Made by a program: the position numbers and the translations under genes. A stretch of DNA of 33,865 bases from an uncultured Rickettsiales bacterium (GTDB lineage Bacteria; Pseudomonadota; Alphaproteobacteria; Rs-D84): positions 1 to 33,865 of the forward strand of contig UROD01000003.1 of NCBI GenBank assembly GCA_900549365.1, read 5' to 3'. Below are positions 1-7,914 of this stretch, piece after piece; within the stretch, counting starts at the first letter, position 1, and every line of letters starts with the position of its first letter. Under the pieces are notes generated by a model. That model saw only the letters and a program-made list of their open reading frames with translations. It searched no databases and had not been told where the DNA came from.

Positions 1-46
1 TGGCGCACACATTATTTGCACTTTGAACTTTGGTATTTGAACTTTG

Positions 47-71
47 AAAAACGGGGCAATGCCCCGTTTTT
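47..71. terminator. Bidirectional intrinsic terminator
   Basis: An 11-bp perfect stem (47-57 with 61-71) closes a 3-base AAT loop. The GC core is GGGGC/GCCCC, with an A-run on one side and a T-run on the other, so it can stop transcription from either strand. It lies 2 bases after the stop of the minus-strand glycosyltransferase at 73-924 and should end that operon. A near-copy of the same hairpin lies at 5255-5275. Confidence 0.85.
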
Positions 72-72
72 G

Positions 73-924
73 TTATATTCCTGTTTTTGCAAAACGCGCG
101 GGGATTGTTGCGACCCATTTCAGTCCCAACATCGCAGGTTTGTTCAAATCATAAATCGGACGCAGGAATGTCTGCAATATGCGCGCGGCGCGCATTGGGC
201 GATTCTTGTTTTTTGCGTGCGTGATAATATCAATTGTGCGGGCGCGCTTTTTCAGGTGTGCGCCCCACGATGCAGTGCGGTCGCCGATTTTATTTTTTAT
301 CATATCTAAATCCACGCCACCAAAATGCAACAAGTACAGGTTTTTATCAATGTGGAAATTTGTTCCCTTGACACTGTGGAAACCACTGCCCCAGGTGCGG
401 GGGCGGAACAAGACAACTGGTTTTGTATAACGCGTGGACAGAACCGCATATTTGCGCTGGGTCAAAAATGGTGCGTTCATATCCAACGGTTTTTCAGATT
501 CCAAATCCATTCCAACGTCCAGCCCCAATCCAGATACTGTTATGCGATTTTTTATACCCGATAAATATTGTGGCAATGTTGTTTTGAGGTCAGGGTCAAC
601 AATTAAAAATTCATCACAGTCACAACCGATAACAATATCATAGCCATCGGCAAATAATTTTTTTGCCAAATCAGATAACAGTAATATGCGCGTTTTGTCC
701 CCGCGTTGACGTTCTTCGTCACGATGGGGCAGTTTTTTTATATTGGCATTTGCATGATCCGATGGGATTTTCTGGTCCAGTCCGTCCAAATAAATGTATA
801 AATTTTCAGACCCAATTTGCCCGCCATAATATTTAATCCAGCGGTTCAAGAAAAATTCATCATTTCTTGCCATCGTTACGGCAGCAATGCGAATATCTGA
901 TTTTTTTTGATGTGTTTTTTTCAT
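73..924 (-). CDS. GT2-like glycosyltransferase, last gene of a glycan operon
   Basis: This 283-residue protein resembles the GT2-type families that begin with an 'xxMARNDEFFLNRWI' block (a 'K/R-N/D-E ... W' motif near residues 18-30). It carries a metal-binding acidic cluster DCDCDEF near residues 100-106, the usual DxD nucleotide-sugar site. No signal peptide or membrane span is visible, so it is probably a cytoplasmic or membrane-associated transferase acting on a surface polysaccharide or LPS side chain; donor and acceptor cannot be told from sequence. It starts directly after the stop of the RgpF-like gene, with 0 bases between them, and ends at the terminator at 47-71. The family is fairly sure, the substrate unknown. 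Confidence 0.75.
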   Translation of the reverse strand: MKKTHQKKSDIRIAAVTMARNDEFFLNRWIKYYGGQIGSENLYIYLDGLDQKIPSDHANANIKKLPHRDEERQRGDKTRILLLSDLAKKLFADGYDIVIGCDCDEFLIVDPDLKTTLPQYLSGIKNRITVSGLGLDVGMDLESEKPLDMNAPFLTQRKYAVLSTRYTKPVVLFRPRTWGSGFHSVKGTNFHIDKNLYLLHFGGVDLDMIKNKIGDRTASWGAHLKKRARTIDIITHAKNKNRPMRAARILQTFLRPIYDLNKPAMLGLKWVATIPARFAKTGI

Positions 925-1770
925 TTATAATCCTTCGATAAATATTTTGCGTAATGCATGTTTGATATGACGATACCAAATTTTTATTGGATTGCGTGTC
1001 AACAGCCAGCGTATATATTCGTCGCCATATTGTTGTTGGGCCGATGTCAAAATCATATTACGTGTCGCGGGCGATACATGATTCAAAATGTATAAAATGC
1101 GGTTACCCAGTGCGCCGTTGCAACGATTAAACGCAACCTTTTTCATAAATGGCATACCGCGACGGAACAGGGCGGCAACGTTGTTATACACACTGCGCCC
1201 TGGGCAACTGTATAAACAATTAAATTTAACGTTGTGTGCGCGCAGCATTTCGCTGAACCCTTGTTCGTACAGGTATGTAATTGACCCCTTGTCCGGCTGA
1301 TGGGTAATAGCGCGCATAAATTCATCGTACCATGGGGATAAAAATACATTTTTGCGCATACCAATAAACCACGATTGAATGTGTGGGCGCGACGATGCCC
1401 TGTTGTATGCCAGACCAAATACATCACAGTTTAATTGTTCCATTTTACGCAGTGATGGTTCTATGTCCATCAGTGGGCCATACACGGAATCATTGACCAT
1501 ATACACGAAATCGTATTTATCCAGAATCCCCGTGTCTACCGCGTACAAGTATGCGCGTTTGTATGAGCCAAAATCATATTCGCCGTGACGTTGCGCGGTC
1601 GCATGCAAAACATATGGTGTGATTTTTTTCAGTTCTGAATCACTGCAATCAGAATCCATGCACAAAATCACATCGCCACATTTGGACAATGCGCGAATAT
1701 AAAAAATCAGAGATTCATCAATTAACCCATGGGCGTTATAGCCCGCGAAAAGAAAAAGACGTCGTGTCAT
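925..1770 (-). CDS. RgpF-like (rhamnan synthesis F family) glycan protein
   Basis: The 281-residue product matches the rhamnan synthesis protein F family by its block order: an N-terminal 'LFLFAGYN..GLIDES..FYIRAL' strand-helix, a central 'HGEYDFGSYKRAY' motif (residues 62-74), 'YDFVYMVNDSVYGPL' (about 85-99), and a C-terminal 'SWFIGMRK' segment. Members of this family take part in rhamnose-rich polysaccharide or O-antigen assembly and are thought to act as glycosyltransferases. Its start overlaps the stop of the upstream GT92-like gene by one base (TAATG), so the two are probably translationally coupled. No membrane segment is evident. Function beyond surface glycan assembly is inferred. Confidence 0.8.
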   Translation of the reverse strand: MTRRLFLFAGYNAHGLIDESLIFYIRALSKCGDVILCMDSDCSDSELKKITPYVLHATAQRHGEYDFGSYKRAYLYAVDTGILDKYDFVYMVNDSVYGPLMDIEPSLRKMEQLNCDVFGLAYNRASSRPHIQSWFIGMRKNVFLSPWYDEFMRAITHQPDKGSITYLYEQGFSEMLRAHNVKFNCLYSCPGRSVYNNVAALFRRGMPFMKKVAFNRCNGALGNRILYILNHVSPATRNMILTSAQQQYGDEYIRWLLTRNPIKIWYRHIKHALRKIFIEGL

Positions 1771-2693
1771 TATTTTTTTAACTGCTCTATGTATTTATCC
1801 ATAATCGTATCATAAACTTCGTTCAAATCATACTGGCGAAATTTATCAGGCCCACGATAAGCACTGCTTTGTCCTGTGGCGGTGCCACGATTGAACTTTG
1901 CCATGTATTCGTTGAAAGATTTTGTATAATAGTGATTGCAACGTAATTGGTTGTACGGTGGTGGGTTATTAGTTTGATTGATGCGCCCCAGTTTTTTGCC
2001 GTTGTTATCAATTGTAAATCCACCAACCAGATTGGCGTGCAAACTGTGTAATTTCAAGAACAAGCGTGGATTTATAATAGATTTAATTCCACTTTGACGT
2101 ATGGCACGATATTTGTAATTTTCAATTACCAGACCATCTGGTTTTTCAATATGTCCAGACGAACCGTACATTACCCATGTCACAGCCAACTGGGCAAAAT
2201 TCTGGGGCATTGTGTGTAAAAATTCTGGTACTGTTTTATGATTTACCGGTACAAGAAACTCGTCCAAGTCAATCAGTGCCAGCCAGCGTGAGTCATTTGA
2301 ATGATTATTTAATATTTCAACATATGCGGGTGCTTGCATACGTTTCCCTGGAAAATAATGGTATTCAACGATGCCTTGGTCAATATATGGTTTCAAAATT
2401 TCAGTTGTATTATCGGTTGAACCGTTGTCGTATAAATAGAATTTTCCAACCCCGACCAAAATATGAAAATCCAGCCATTCTTTCAAATACGCGCCTTCGT
2501 CTTTCATTATAGCACCAACGGCCAATTCAACTGGGAATATAGTGTTGCGGTCATTGTGTAATACATGAAAATAATTTTTAACACCCAACTGTAATATGCC
2601 ACGAAATGCACGTCTGTATGATTTTATTGGTATCCAACAAGTCAATGCAGTGGATATAAATTTTCTGGTTTTTGATATTGTGGGTAATGCCAT
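1770..2693 (-). CDS. GT92-like glycosyltransferase, first gene of the glycan operon
   Basis: The 307-residue product has the hallmark order of the GT92 (DUF23) family: 'VGAIMKDEGAYLKEWLDFH' (KDE..Y..EW), then 'KFYLYDNGSTDNT', a Q-rich 'PGKRMQAPAY' stretch, and the catalytic/metal-binding 'WLALIDLDEFLVP' (DxDEF). These enzymes transfer sugars from nucleotide donors onto glycans. I place the start at 2693 rather than at an upstream ATG at 2717. An AGGAG ribosome site sits 7 bases before 2693, and the upstream ATG would lie ahead of the expected transcription start of the promoter at 2718-2746. Its last base overlaps the start of the next gene. Natural acceptor unknown. Confidence 0.8.
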   Translation of the reverse strand: MALPTISKTRKFISTALTCWIPIKSYRRAFRGILQLGVKNYFHVLHNDRNTIFPVELAVGAIMKDEGAYLKEWLDFHILVGVGKFYLYDNGSTDNTTEILKPYIDQGIVEYHYFPGKRMQAPAYVEILNNHSNDSRWLALIDLDEFLVPVNHKTVPEFLHTMPQNFAQLAVTWVMYGSSGHIEKPDGLVIENYKYRAIRQSGIKSIINPRLFLKLHSLHANLVGGFTIDNNGKKLGRINQTNNPPPYNQLRCNHYYTKSFNEYMAKFNRGTATGQSSAYRGPDKFRQYDLNEVYDTIMDKYIEQLKK

Positions 2694-2717
2694 AATCATA
2701 CTCCTGTATATTATCAT

Positions 2718-2746
2718 ATATTAAATGGAGTTCGTGTGTGATTCAA
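2718..2746 (-). promoter_or_regulatory. Promoter of the glycan operon
   Basis: On the minus strand a TTGAAT -35 (2746-2741) and a TAATAT -10 (2723-2718) are separated by exactly 17 bases. The predicted transcription start is about 2711, leaving a short leader of about 18 bases with AGGAG before the ATG at 2693. The -35 abuts the U-tract of the typA terminator. Confidence 0.55.
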
Positions 2747-2747
2747 T

Positions 2748-2777
2748 AAAAAACAGCGTCCAAATAGTGGACGCTGT
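2748..2777 (-). terminator. typA intrinsic terminator
   Basis: ACAGCGTCC (2753-2761) pairs perfectly with GGACGCTGT (2769-2777) over a 7-base loop. Read on the minus strand the stem is followed by a run of six T. It begins 5 bases after the typA stop codon. Confidence 0.85.
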
Positions 2778-2782
2778 ATGTT

Positions 2783-4615
2783 TTACATTTCAACGTTTTT
2801 ACGCGTTTTTTTACGAATGTTGCTGTCTAACTCTTTCTTGCGCAGACGAATTGTCGCAGGGGTAACCTCTACTAATTCATCGTCCAGAATATATGACAAG
2901 GATTCTTCCAGTGACATTTTGCGCGGTGGTGCCAAGAACAGTTTTTCATCGGCTGTTACACTGCGCACATTGGTTAATTCTTTGCCCTTGACTGGATTTA
3001 CTTCCAAATCGTTTTCTTTGCTGTGTTCGCCGATAATCATACCGGAATACACTTCGGTCTGGGGGCCAACAAACAATGTGCCACGTGGTTGCAGGTTGAA
3101 CAGGGCATATGTCGCGGTAACGCCATTTTCCATCGAAACCAGCACCCCTGGGCGATACTGCATAATCGGACCACGATATGGGGCGTATTTATCAAATACG
3201 CGGTTCATAATGCCTGTGCCGCGTGTATCAGTACGAAATTCTGACAGATAACCAATCAGCCCACGTGATGGCGCAGAAAATACGATACGTGTTTTGCCCG
3301 CGCCAGACGCCTTCATTTCAGTGATTGTTGCTTTGCGCTTGGTCATCTTTTCAATCACAACACCAGAAAATTCGTCGTCAACGTCAATAACAACTTCTTC
3401 GATTGGTTCCAGTTTTTCACCGCTCTCATCTTCGTGCATAACAACGCGTGGACGCGATACAGATAATTCAAACCCTTCGCGGCGCATTGTTTCAATCAGA
3501 ATACCCAACTGCAATTCGCCACGACCAGAAACTTCGAACGATTCGTTGTTTGCACTCTGGGTGACCTTTAATGCAATGTTTGTTTCTGCTTCTTTGAACA
3601 GACGTTCGCCAATCATACGTGATGTCAATTTCTTGCCAGATTTACCAGCCAATGGCGATGTATTCACAAAGAATGTCATGGTCAGGGTTGGTGGGTCAAT
3701 TGGCATTGCAGGAATTGGTTCGGTAACCGATGGGTCACACAGGGTGTCTGCCACGGTTGCCTTGGAAAAACCGGCAATAACCACAATGTCGCCCGCCGAT
3801 GCACTGTCGCGCGATACCTTTTCAACACCGCGGTGTTCTATGATTTTAGTAATCTTGGCATTTTCAATAAATTCACCATTCATATTGAGGGCCTTGACCG
3901 ATTGGCCGACATGAACCGTACCTGATTCAATTTTGCCGGTCAAAATACGACCGACATAGGGGTCTGCCTCTAACGTTGTTGCCAACATAGAAAATGGTGC
4001 ATCTAATTTACAACGCGTGCCATTGCAATCAGGTGCTGGTACATGATTTACAATCAGTTCAAACAGTGGGGTTAAATCCTTGTGTTCGTCATTCAAATCG
4101 CGTACCGCCCAACCATCACGACCAACTGCATACAGATATGGGAAGTCCAACTGTTCATCGGTTGCGCCCAGTTTATCAAACAGGTCAAATGTTTCGCTCA
4201 GCACTTCATCGGGACGGGCATCAGAACGGTCAACCTTGTTTATGCAAACAATTGGACGCAGCCCCAGTTTTAATGCCTTGGACAAAACGAACTTGGTCTG
4301 GGGCAGGGGCCCTTCGGCTGCGTCAACCAACAGAACCACACCGTCAACCATGGACAAAATACGTTCCACTTCGCCGCCAAAGTCCGCGTGCCCTGGGGTA
4401 TCAACGATATTGATTTTATAATCGTGCCACAAAATAGATGTTGGTTTTGCCGAAATAGTAATACCGCGTTCACGTTCAATATCGCCACTGTCCATGACGC
4501 GATCTTCAACCTTTTCGTTTGCGCGGAATGTGCCGGCCTGTTTTAACATATTGTCGACCAAGGTCGTTTTGCCGTGGTCAACGTGTGCAATGATTGCAAT
4601 ATTGCGAATATTCAT
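2783..4615 (-). CDS. typA: Ribosome-associated GTPase TypA/BipA
   Basis: This 610-residue translational GTPase is of normal family length (about 600-615). Visible GTPase motifs are HVDHGKTTL near residues 11-19 (P-loop), RERGITI (switch I, about 49-55), DTPGHADF (about 72-79) and NKVD (about 126-129). They are followed by EF-G-like domains II, III and V and the TypA-specific C-terminal part with 'SAPSRGLIGYLSEFRTDTRGTGIMNRVFD'. TypA binds the ribosome and helps 50S assembly and growth under stress or cold. It is monocistronic: its own extended -10 promoter lies at 4650-4658 and its terminator at 2748-2777. The ATG at 4615 begins the conserved 'MNIRNIAIIAHVDHGK' start. Confidence 0.97.
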   Translation of the reverse strand: MNIRNIAIIAHVDHGKTTLVDNMLKQAGTFRANEKVEDRVMDSGDIERERGITISAKPTSILWHDYKINIVDTPGHADFGGEVERILSMVDGVVLLVDAAEGPLPQTKFVLSKALKLGLRPIVCINKVDRSDARPDEVLSETFDLFDKLGATDEQLDFPYLYAVGRDGWAVRDLNDEHKDLTPLFELIVNHVPAPDCNGTRCKLDAPFSMLATTLEADPYVGRILTGKIESGTVHVGQSVKALNMNGEFIENAKITKIIEHRGVEKVSRDSASAGDIVVIAGFSKATVADTLCDPSVTEPIPAMPIDPPTLTMTFFVNTSPLAGKSGKKLTSRMIGERLFKEAETNIALKVTQSANNESFEVSGRGELQLGILIETMRREGFELSVSRPRVVMHEDESGEKLEPIEEVVIDVDDEFSGVVIEKMTKRKATITEMKASGAGKTRIVFSAPSRGLIGYLSEFRTDTRGTGIMNRVFDKYAPYRGPIMQYRPGVLVSMENGVTATYALFNLQPRGTLFVGPQTEVYSGMIIGEHSKENDLEVNPVKGKELTNVRSVTADEKLFLAPPRKMSLEESLSYILDDELVEVTPATIRLRKKELDSNIRKKTRKNVEM

Positions 4616-4649
4616 GTGTTTTGCCTTAAAATTTTTTCGTAAACGCTAG

Positions 4650-4658
4650 ATTATACCA
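4650..4658 (-). promoter_or_regulatory. typA promoter, extended -10
   Basis: On the minus strand TGGTATAAT is a perfect -10 (TATAAT) with the TGn extension. No good -35 stands at 16-18 bases, which is acceptable for an extended -10 promoter. Predicted transcription starts about 28 bases before the typA ATG. The same nine bases occur at 21332-21340 and 25759-25767. Confidence 0.55.
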
Positions 4659-4704
4659 TAATTTTCAAAATTCAAGAAATTATGATTAAAAATTACTTAA
4701 AAAA

Positions 4705-4732
4705 TTGACATTTTGATACGTTTGTCTACCAT
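4705..4732 (+). promoter_or_regulatory. Possible promoter of the 159-residue gene
   Basis: A perfect TTGACA -35 (4705-4710) is followed after 16 bases by TACCAT (4727-4732), a 4/6 match to the -10 consensus. It points at the gene at 4758 and diverges from typA. Confidence 0.4.
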
Positions 4733-4757
4733 TGTTGAAAACAAGGGGGCAAATATT

Positions 4758-5237
4758 ATGAACAGATTTGATTTATTGTATGTTGATTGGGATAAAACGA
4801 TTGCAAAGTTTTTTGCGTCAGTCGAAGATGTGTTGAGCGCGAATTATGAACGCTTGGCACGCAAGACAAAGAAATCAATTGATTTTTACGCCGAAGCGCA
4901 AGAGTTTAATCGCGCTTTTGACAAGTTGCACAAAATCGCAGAAAATCCGCGTAAATATGCGGACTATGCCACACGTGTCAAAGAAAATATGACTATCGAG
5001 CCCAGTGTGTTTATTCCATATGGTACACAAGACAACACGCTGTGTTTGGGATATGCGCAAATGATGCATGCATTGGAAAACTTTTACAGAAATGAAAAAT
5101 TTGATTTTGAACAGCAAAACTTGCTGGTTGCGATAAAGAAATGGAATTACACAGTGTCAAAAAACAAATTCAAAGATTTGTATTTTGGGTTGTTACCGCT
5201 GAAATATTTCGCAACGAAAAAGCAGTTCCAGAAATAA
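4758..5237 (+). CDS. Uncharacterised 159-residue cytoplasmic protein
   Basis: I do not recognise this protein. The ATG at 4758 is chosen because a strong AAGGGGG site lies 8 bases upstream; an earlier TTG in frame at 4713 has no such site. The product is rich in Lys, Phe, Tyr and Asn, has no signal peptide or membrane span, and looks largely alpha-helical (for example 'EDVLSANYERLARKTKKSIDFYAEAQEFNRAFDKLHKIAE', given here only to show the heptad-like spacing around residues 19-58). It stands alone between divergent typA and convergent serS, sharing the terminator at 5255-5275 with serS. It could be a lineage-specific regulator or an orphan. Confidence 0.7.
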   Translation: MNRFDLLYVDWDKTIAKFFASVEDVLSANYERLARKTKKSIDFYAEAQEFNRAFDKLHKIAENPRKYADYATRVKENMTIEPSVFIPYGTQDNTLCLGYAQMMHALENFYRNEKFDFEQQNLLVAIKKWNYTVSKNKFKDLYFGLLPLKYFATKKQFQK

Positions 5238-5254
5238 ATTACGTAAATAAAAAA

Positions 5255-5275
5255 AAACGGGGCAACGCCCCGTTT
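5255..5275. terminator. Bidirectional terminator between an unknown gene and serS
   Basis: A 9-bp perfect stem (5255-5263 with 5267-5275) with the GGGGC/GCCCC core and a 3-base AAC loop is flanked by an A-run on the left and T-rich sequence on the right. It lies between two convergent stop codons (5237 on the plus strand, 5277 on the minus strand). The core is nearly identical to the hairpin at 47-71. Confidence 0.85.
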
Positions 5276-5276
5276 C

Positions 5277-6554
5277 TTAATGTTTGCCACCAATCTTGGT
5301 GCGACCACCCATCAGGGGTTGCAACTTCTTTGGAATATTCACACTGCCATCTGCATTTTGATGATTTTCCAATACAGGAACCAATGCACGTGGTACGGCG
5401 ATGCCCGTATTATTCAGTGTCGCAACGTATTGAACATCGCCATTTGCATCGCGATATCGGGTGTTTGTGCGGCGCGCTTGGAATTGACCGATGGACGAAC
5501 AACTGCCCAGTTCTTTGTATGCGTTCTCGGACGGAACCCATGCCTCGACATCGTTCATCTTAACCTTGTTAAAGCCCATGTCGCCGGTGGAATTTGCAAT
5601 TACGCGATATGGTAATTCCAAATCTTCCATAACCTCGCACAGGTTGTTCAAAATGTGTTCGTGCATTTCGTTCGATTGCGCTGGGGTACAATAGATATAT
5701 TGTTCTACCTTGTTAAACTGGTGAAAGCGGGCCAGTCCACGTGTGTCGCGACCCGCCGCGCCGGCCTCTTTGCGGAAGCAGGGCGAAAATCCCGCGTATT
5801 TAATTGGCAAATCGCGTTCGTTCAGAATTTCACCACTGTGCAGCGAATTTAGAATGATTTCCGCGGTGCCCGCTAAACAACGGTCTGTGCCCGCCAACAT
5901 AAATACATCGTTGTCCATCACCGACAGGTCAGAGCCCATAAAGTGGCCCGCGTCAAAAATCGTTTGTGGTTTGGTGACAGATGGGCATTCAATAAATGTG
6001 AACCCCTTTGCAATCAATTTCTGAATAACATATGTTTCGATTGCCAGTTGTAATTCGGCGGCTTCGCCCACCAATGCATAAGTGCGTGTGCCACAAATCT
6101 TGCCGATTTTTTCAGGCAACCACCAACCATTCATGTCCAGCAAATCCCACTGTGCACGTGGGGTGAAATCAAATTCGCGGGGTGCGCCGACACGACGAAC
6201 CTCTACGTTTGCACTGTCGTCTGGGCCGATGGGGGCAGACGCATCGGGAATTTGTGGTACGCGATGCATTAAATCATTCAATGTGGCCTCTTTGTCCGCT
6301 AATTCTGCCATATCGGCGGCGATTTCGTTTGCAATTTCTTTGCTGCGTGCAATCAATGGTGCTTTGTCGGTTGCAGTTGGGATTTCACGCGTAACCTTGT
6401 TCTTTTCCGCGGTCATTGTTTGTGTCGCGGTTTTTAATTCACGCACACGTGCGTCCAGTGATAACAATTCGTCAACATGGTCTTCGAACCCTTTGACGCG
6501 ACATGCGTTTTTTACCACGTCTGGGTTTTCGCGAATAAATCTGATATCCAACAT
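5277..6554 (-). CDS. serS: Seryl-tRNA synthetase
   Basis: This 425-residue class II synthetase charges tRNA-Ser (and tRNA-Sec where present) with serine. The N-terminal 'MLDIRFIRENPDVVKNACRVKG' and the long antiparallel coiled-coil arm (about residues 28-100) that grips the tRNA variable loop are typical. Class II motif 2 appears as 'CFRKEAGAAGRDTRGLARFHQF' split around the RxxxGxxGRDT..G..R.HQF core, and motif 3 as 'NNTGIAVPRALVPVLENHQ' with the invariant Arg. The ending 'IPKKLQPLMGG' is normal. Length fits the family. It is preceded by a leader of about 145 bases with two small hairpins (see 6555-6698) and a good promoter at 6705-6733. Confidence 0.97.
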   Translation of the reverse strand: MLDIRFIRENPDVVKNACRVKGFEDHVDELLSLDARVRELKTATQTMTAEKNKVTREIPTATDKAPLIARSKEIANEIAADMAELADKEATLNDLMHRVPQIPDASAPIGPDDSANVEVRRVGAPREFDFTPRAQWDLLDMNGWWLPEKIGKICGTRTYALVGEAAELQLAIETYVIQKLIAKGFTFIECPSVTKPQTIFDAGHFMGSDLSVMDNDVFMLAGTDRCLAGTAEIILNSLHSGEILNERDLPIKYAGFSPCFRKEAGAAGRDTRGLARFHQFNKVEQYIYCTPAQSNEMHEHILNNLCEVMEDLELPYRVIANSTGDMGFNKVKMNDVEAWVPSENAYKELGSCSSIGQFQARRTNTRYRDANGDVQYVATLNNTGIAVPRALVPVLENHQNADGSVNIPKKLQPLMGGRTKIGGKH

Positions 6555-6698
6555 TTTCTAAATCCTTGTTTTTATATATGCTTAATAATAAAGTCGTGCG
6601 ATGAAAATCGCAATTATTTTATGTAATCAAATATGCAAAAATTATTCCCCGAACGGGGACGAAAAACGACTGACAAATACATAAAAGTTCAACATAAC
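6555..6698 (-). promoter_or_regulatory. Long serS leader with two hairpins
   Basis: The predicted serS transcript begins near 6698, so its untranslated leader is about 145 bases. It contains TCCCC-GTTC-GGGGA (stem 6646-6650 with 6655-6659), followed on the minus strand five bases later by five T, which looks like a weak attenuator. Nearer the gene is GCGAT-TTTC-ATCGC (6598-6602 with 6607-6611). AAGGA lies shortly before the start codon. The hairpins are seen directly; a regulatory role is inferred. Confidence 0.35.
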
Positions 6699-6704
6699 GC
6701 GTAT

Positions 6705-6733
6705 ATTATAATTTTGTTTCACAGCAAAATCAA
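6705..6733 (-). promoter_or_regulatory. serS promoter
   Basis: On the minus strand TTGATT (6733-6728) and a perfect TATAAT (6710-6705) are spaced by 17 bases. It is placed back to back with the trxB promoter, the two -35 boxes being only 8 bases apart. Confidence 0.65.
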
Positions 6734-6741
6734 TATAATCT

Positions 6742-6770
6742 TTGATTTGCGCATGGCGCATAGTTATGTT
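6742..6770 (+). promoter_or_regulatory. trxB promoter with a short palindrome in the spacer
   Basis: TTGATT (6742-6747) and TATGTT (6765-6770) are spaced by 17 bases. The spacer starts with the small inverted repeat TGCGC-ATG-GCGCA (6748-6760), which could be an operator but is too short to be sure. Predicted transcription starts about 30 bases before the trxB ATG. Confidence 0.5.
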
Positions 6771-6808
6771 ATGCTGGGCGCAGATAATTATAAAAAGGAA
6801 AGAATGTC

Positions 6809-7714
6809 ATGACCGATATTGTTATGTATGATGTGATTATTCTGGGGTCTGGGCCGGCGGGTCTGACGGCGGCATTGTATTGCGCGCGCGGTGGGAAAAA
6901 GACCATCGTTCTGGGGGGCGATACATTGGGTGGCCAAATGGCTGGTATTGCCAAATTAGAAAATTACCCAGGGTGGGCTGGTTCTGGCGCGGAATTGGCG
7001 GAATTTATGAAAAATCAGGCAACGTCGTTTGGGGCTGAAATTGAATTTACATCGGCAAAAACGATTTCTGGTGATGCGGCTGGTGCGTTTAATATTGCGT
7101 GCGACAATGGCAAAAAATATGTTGGTAAATCTGTTATTATCGCAACGGGCGCGTCCCCACGCAAGTTGGAAATCGCCGGTGCGCGTGAACTGTTTGGCAA
7201 GGGGGTTTCATACTGTGCCACATGCGACGGATTCTTTTACTATGACAAAGAAGTCATTGTTATCGGTGGCGGTAACAGTGCGCTGAACGATGCCCTGTAT
7301 TTGGCAGATATTGCCAAGACGGTCAAGATTGTTTATCGCAAAGGGGCGTTTACGCGGGCAGAGGCAATCGTGCGTAATCGTATATCTGAACGCGAAAATA
7401 TTGAATGTTTGTTTAATACCGATTTGGTAAAAATTGAACAAACCCCAGATAATCGTTTGGCCGCAACCACCACCACTGGCGACGTCATCACCGTTGACGG
7501 CATTTTTGTCGCCATTGGGCACGAAGCCAACACAGATTACCTGACCGAAGATGTCGCGCGCGATAATATGGGGCGCATTGCGCCATCTGCATTGCCCACC
7601 GGTATGTTTGTTGCCGGCGATGTTGAATCCGATATAAAAATGCAAATTGCAACTGCCGTCGGGACAGGGTGTACGGCGGCCATGGACGCCATCGCATACC
7701 TGAATAAATTATAA
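6809..7714 (+). CDS. trxB: Thioredoxin reductase
   Basis: This 301-residue flavoprotein uses NADPH to reduce thioredoxin in the cytoplasm. It shows the FAD-binding 'IILGSGPAGLTAALYCARG' (about residues 9-27), the redox-active CATC at about 136-139, the second dinucleotide site 'VIGGGNSA' (about 150-157) and the C-terminal 'GMFVAGDVE' FAD block. The usual HRR that binds the NADPH 2'-phosphate reads YRKG here, a mild departure. The ATG at 6809 is preceded by AAGGAAAG at 6795-6802. The last codons and the stop (7702-7714) lie inside the left arm of a large palindromic element, so this element has supplied or been moulded onto the C-terminus. Confidence 0.95.
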   Translation: MTDIVMYDVIILGSGPAGLTAALYCARGGKKTIVLGGDTLGGQMAGIAKLENYPGWAGSGAELAEFMKNQATSFGAEIEFTSAKTISGDAAGAFNIACDNGKKYVGKSVIIATGASPRKLEIAGARELFGKGVSYCATCDGFFYYDKEVIVIGGGNSALNDALYLADIAKTVKIVYRKGAFTRAEAIVRNRISERENIECLFNTDLVKIEQTPDNRLAATTTTGDVITVDGIFVAIGHEANTDYLTEDVARDNMGRIAPSALPTGMFVAGDVESDIKMQIATAVGTGCTAAMDAIAYLNKL

Positions 7715-7806
7715 TGGCACATCTGACGCGCGGGGCGGCGGCTCATGTAACTAGTTGTACACTTCGCCTTCGCCCCGCGTGTCATCTATACCATTCTAAT
7801 TTATTC
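7702..7806. repeat. Palindromic element, copy 1 (overlaps the trxB 3' end)
   Basis: Left arm 7702-7737 and right arm 7771-7806 are inverted repeats, 36 bases each, 30 of them matching. The loop at 7738-7770 contains a second, smaller inverted pair (TGTA..TGTACA). The whole 105-bp unit matches the next unit (7808-7914) in size and layout. The left arms share TTATAATGGCACATCTG exactly, and the right arms share ACCATTCTAATTTATTCA exactly. It has no T-run and is not an ordinary terminator. It looks like a miniature palindromic mobile or REP-type element, comparable in style to the palindromic elements of Rickettsia; that comparison is inference. Confidence 0.8.
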
Positions 7807-7807
7807 A

Positions 7808-7914
7808 AATAAAGTTATAATGGCACATCTGTGGCGGTTCTGACGCCGGTCGTGTACCTGTTTTGTACACTCCCTTTGTCACAACCACCACATCTGCACC
7901 ATTCTAATTTATTC
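7808..7914. repeat. Palindromic element, copy 2
   Basis: Left arm 7808-7844 and right arm 7878-7913 pair with a one-base bulge and several mismatches. The apex holds a perfect small stem, GTGTAC...GTACAC, around 7852-7870. It begins two bases after copy 1 ends, so the two copies are in direct tandem. The outer arm ends are best conserved and the inner arm differs, as expected if pairing rather than exact sequence is maintained. Confidence 0.8.

Noticed and set aside
2693..2717. GT92-like gene starting at ATG 2717
   Set aside because: That ATG lies upstream of the predicted transcription start, and the AGGAG site lies inside the extra codons.
4713..4757. Extended start (TTG 4713) for the 159-residue protein
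   Set aside because: No ribosome site and it would overlap the promoter; the ATG at 4758 has a strong site.
6748..6760. Operator in the trxB promoter spacer
   Set aside because: The inverted repeat has only 5 bp per arm and no second copy, so it cannot be claimed as a regulator site.
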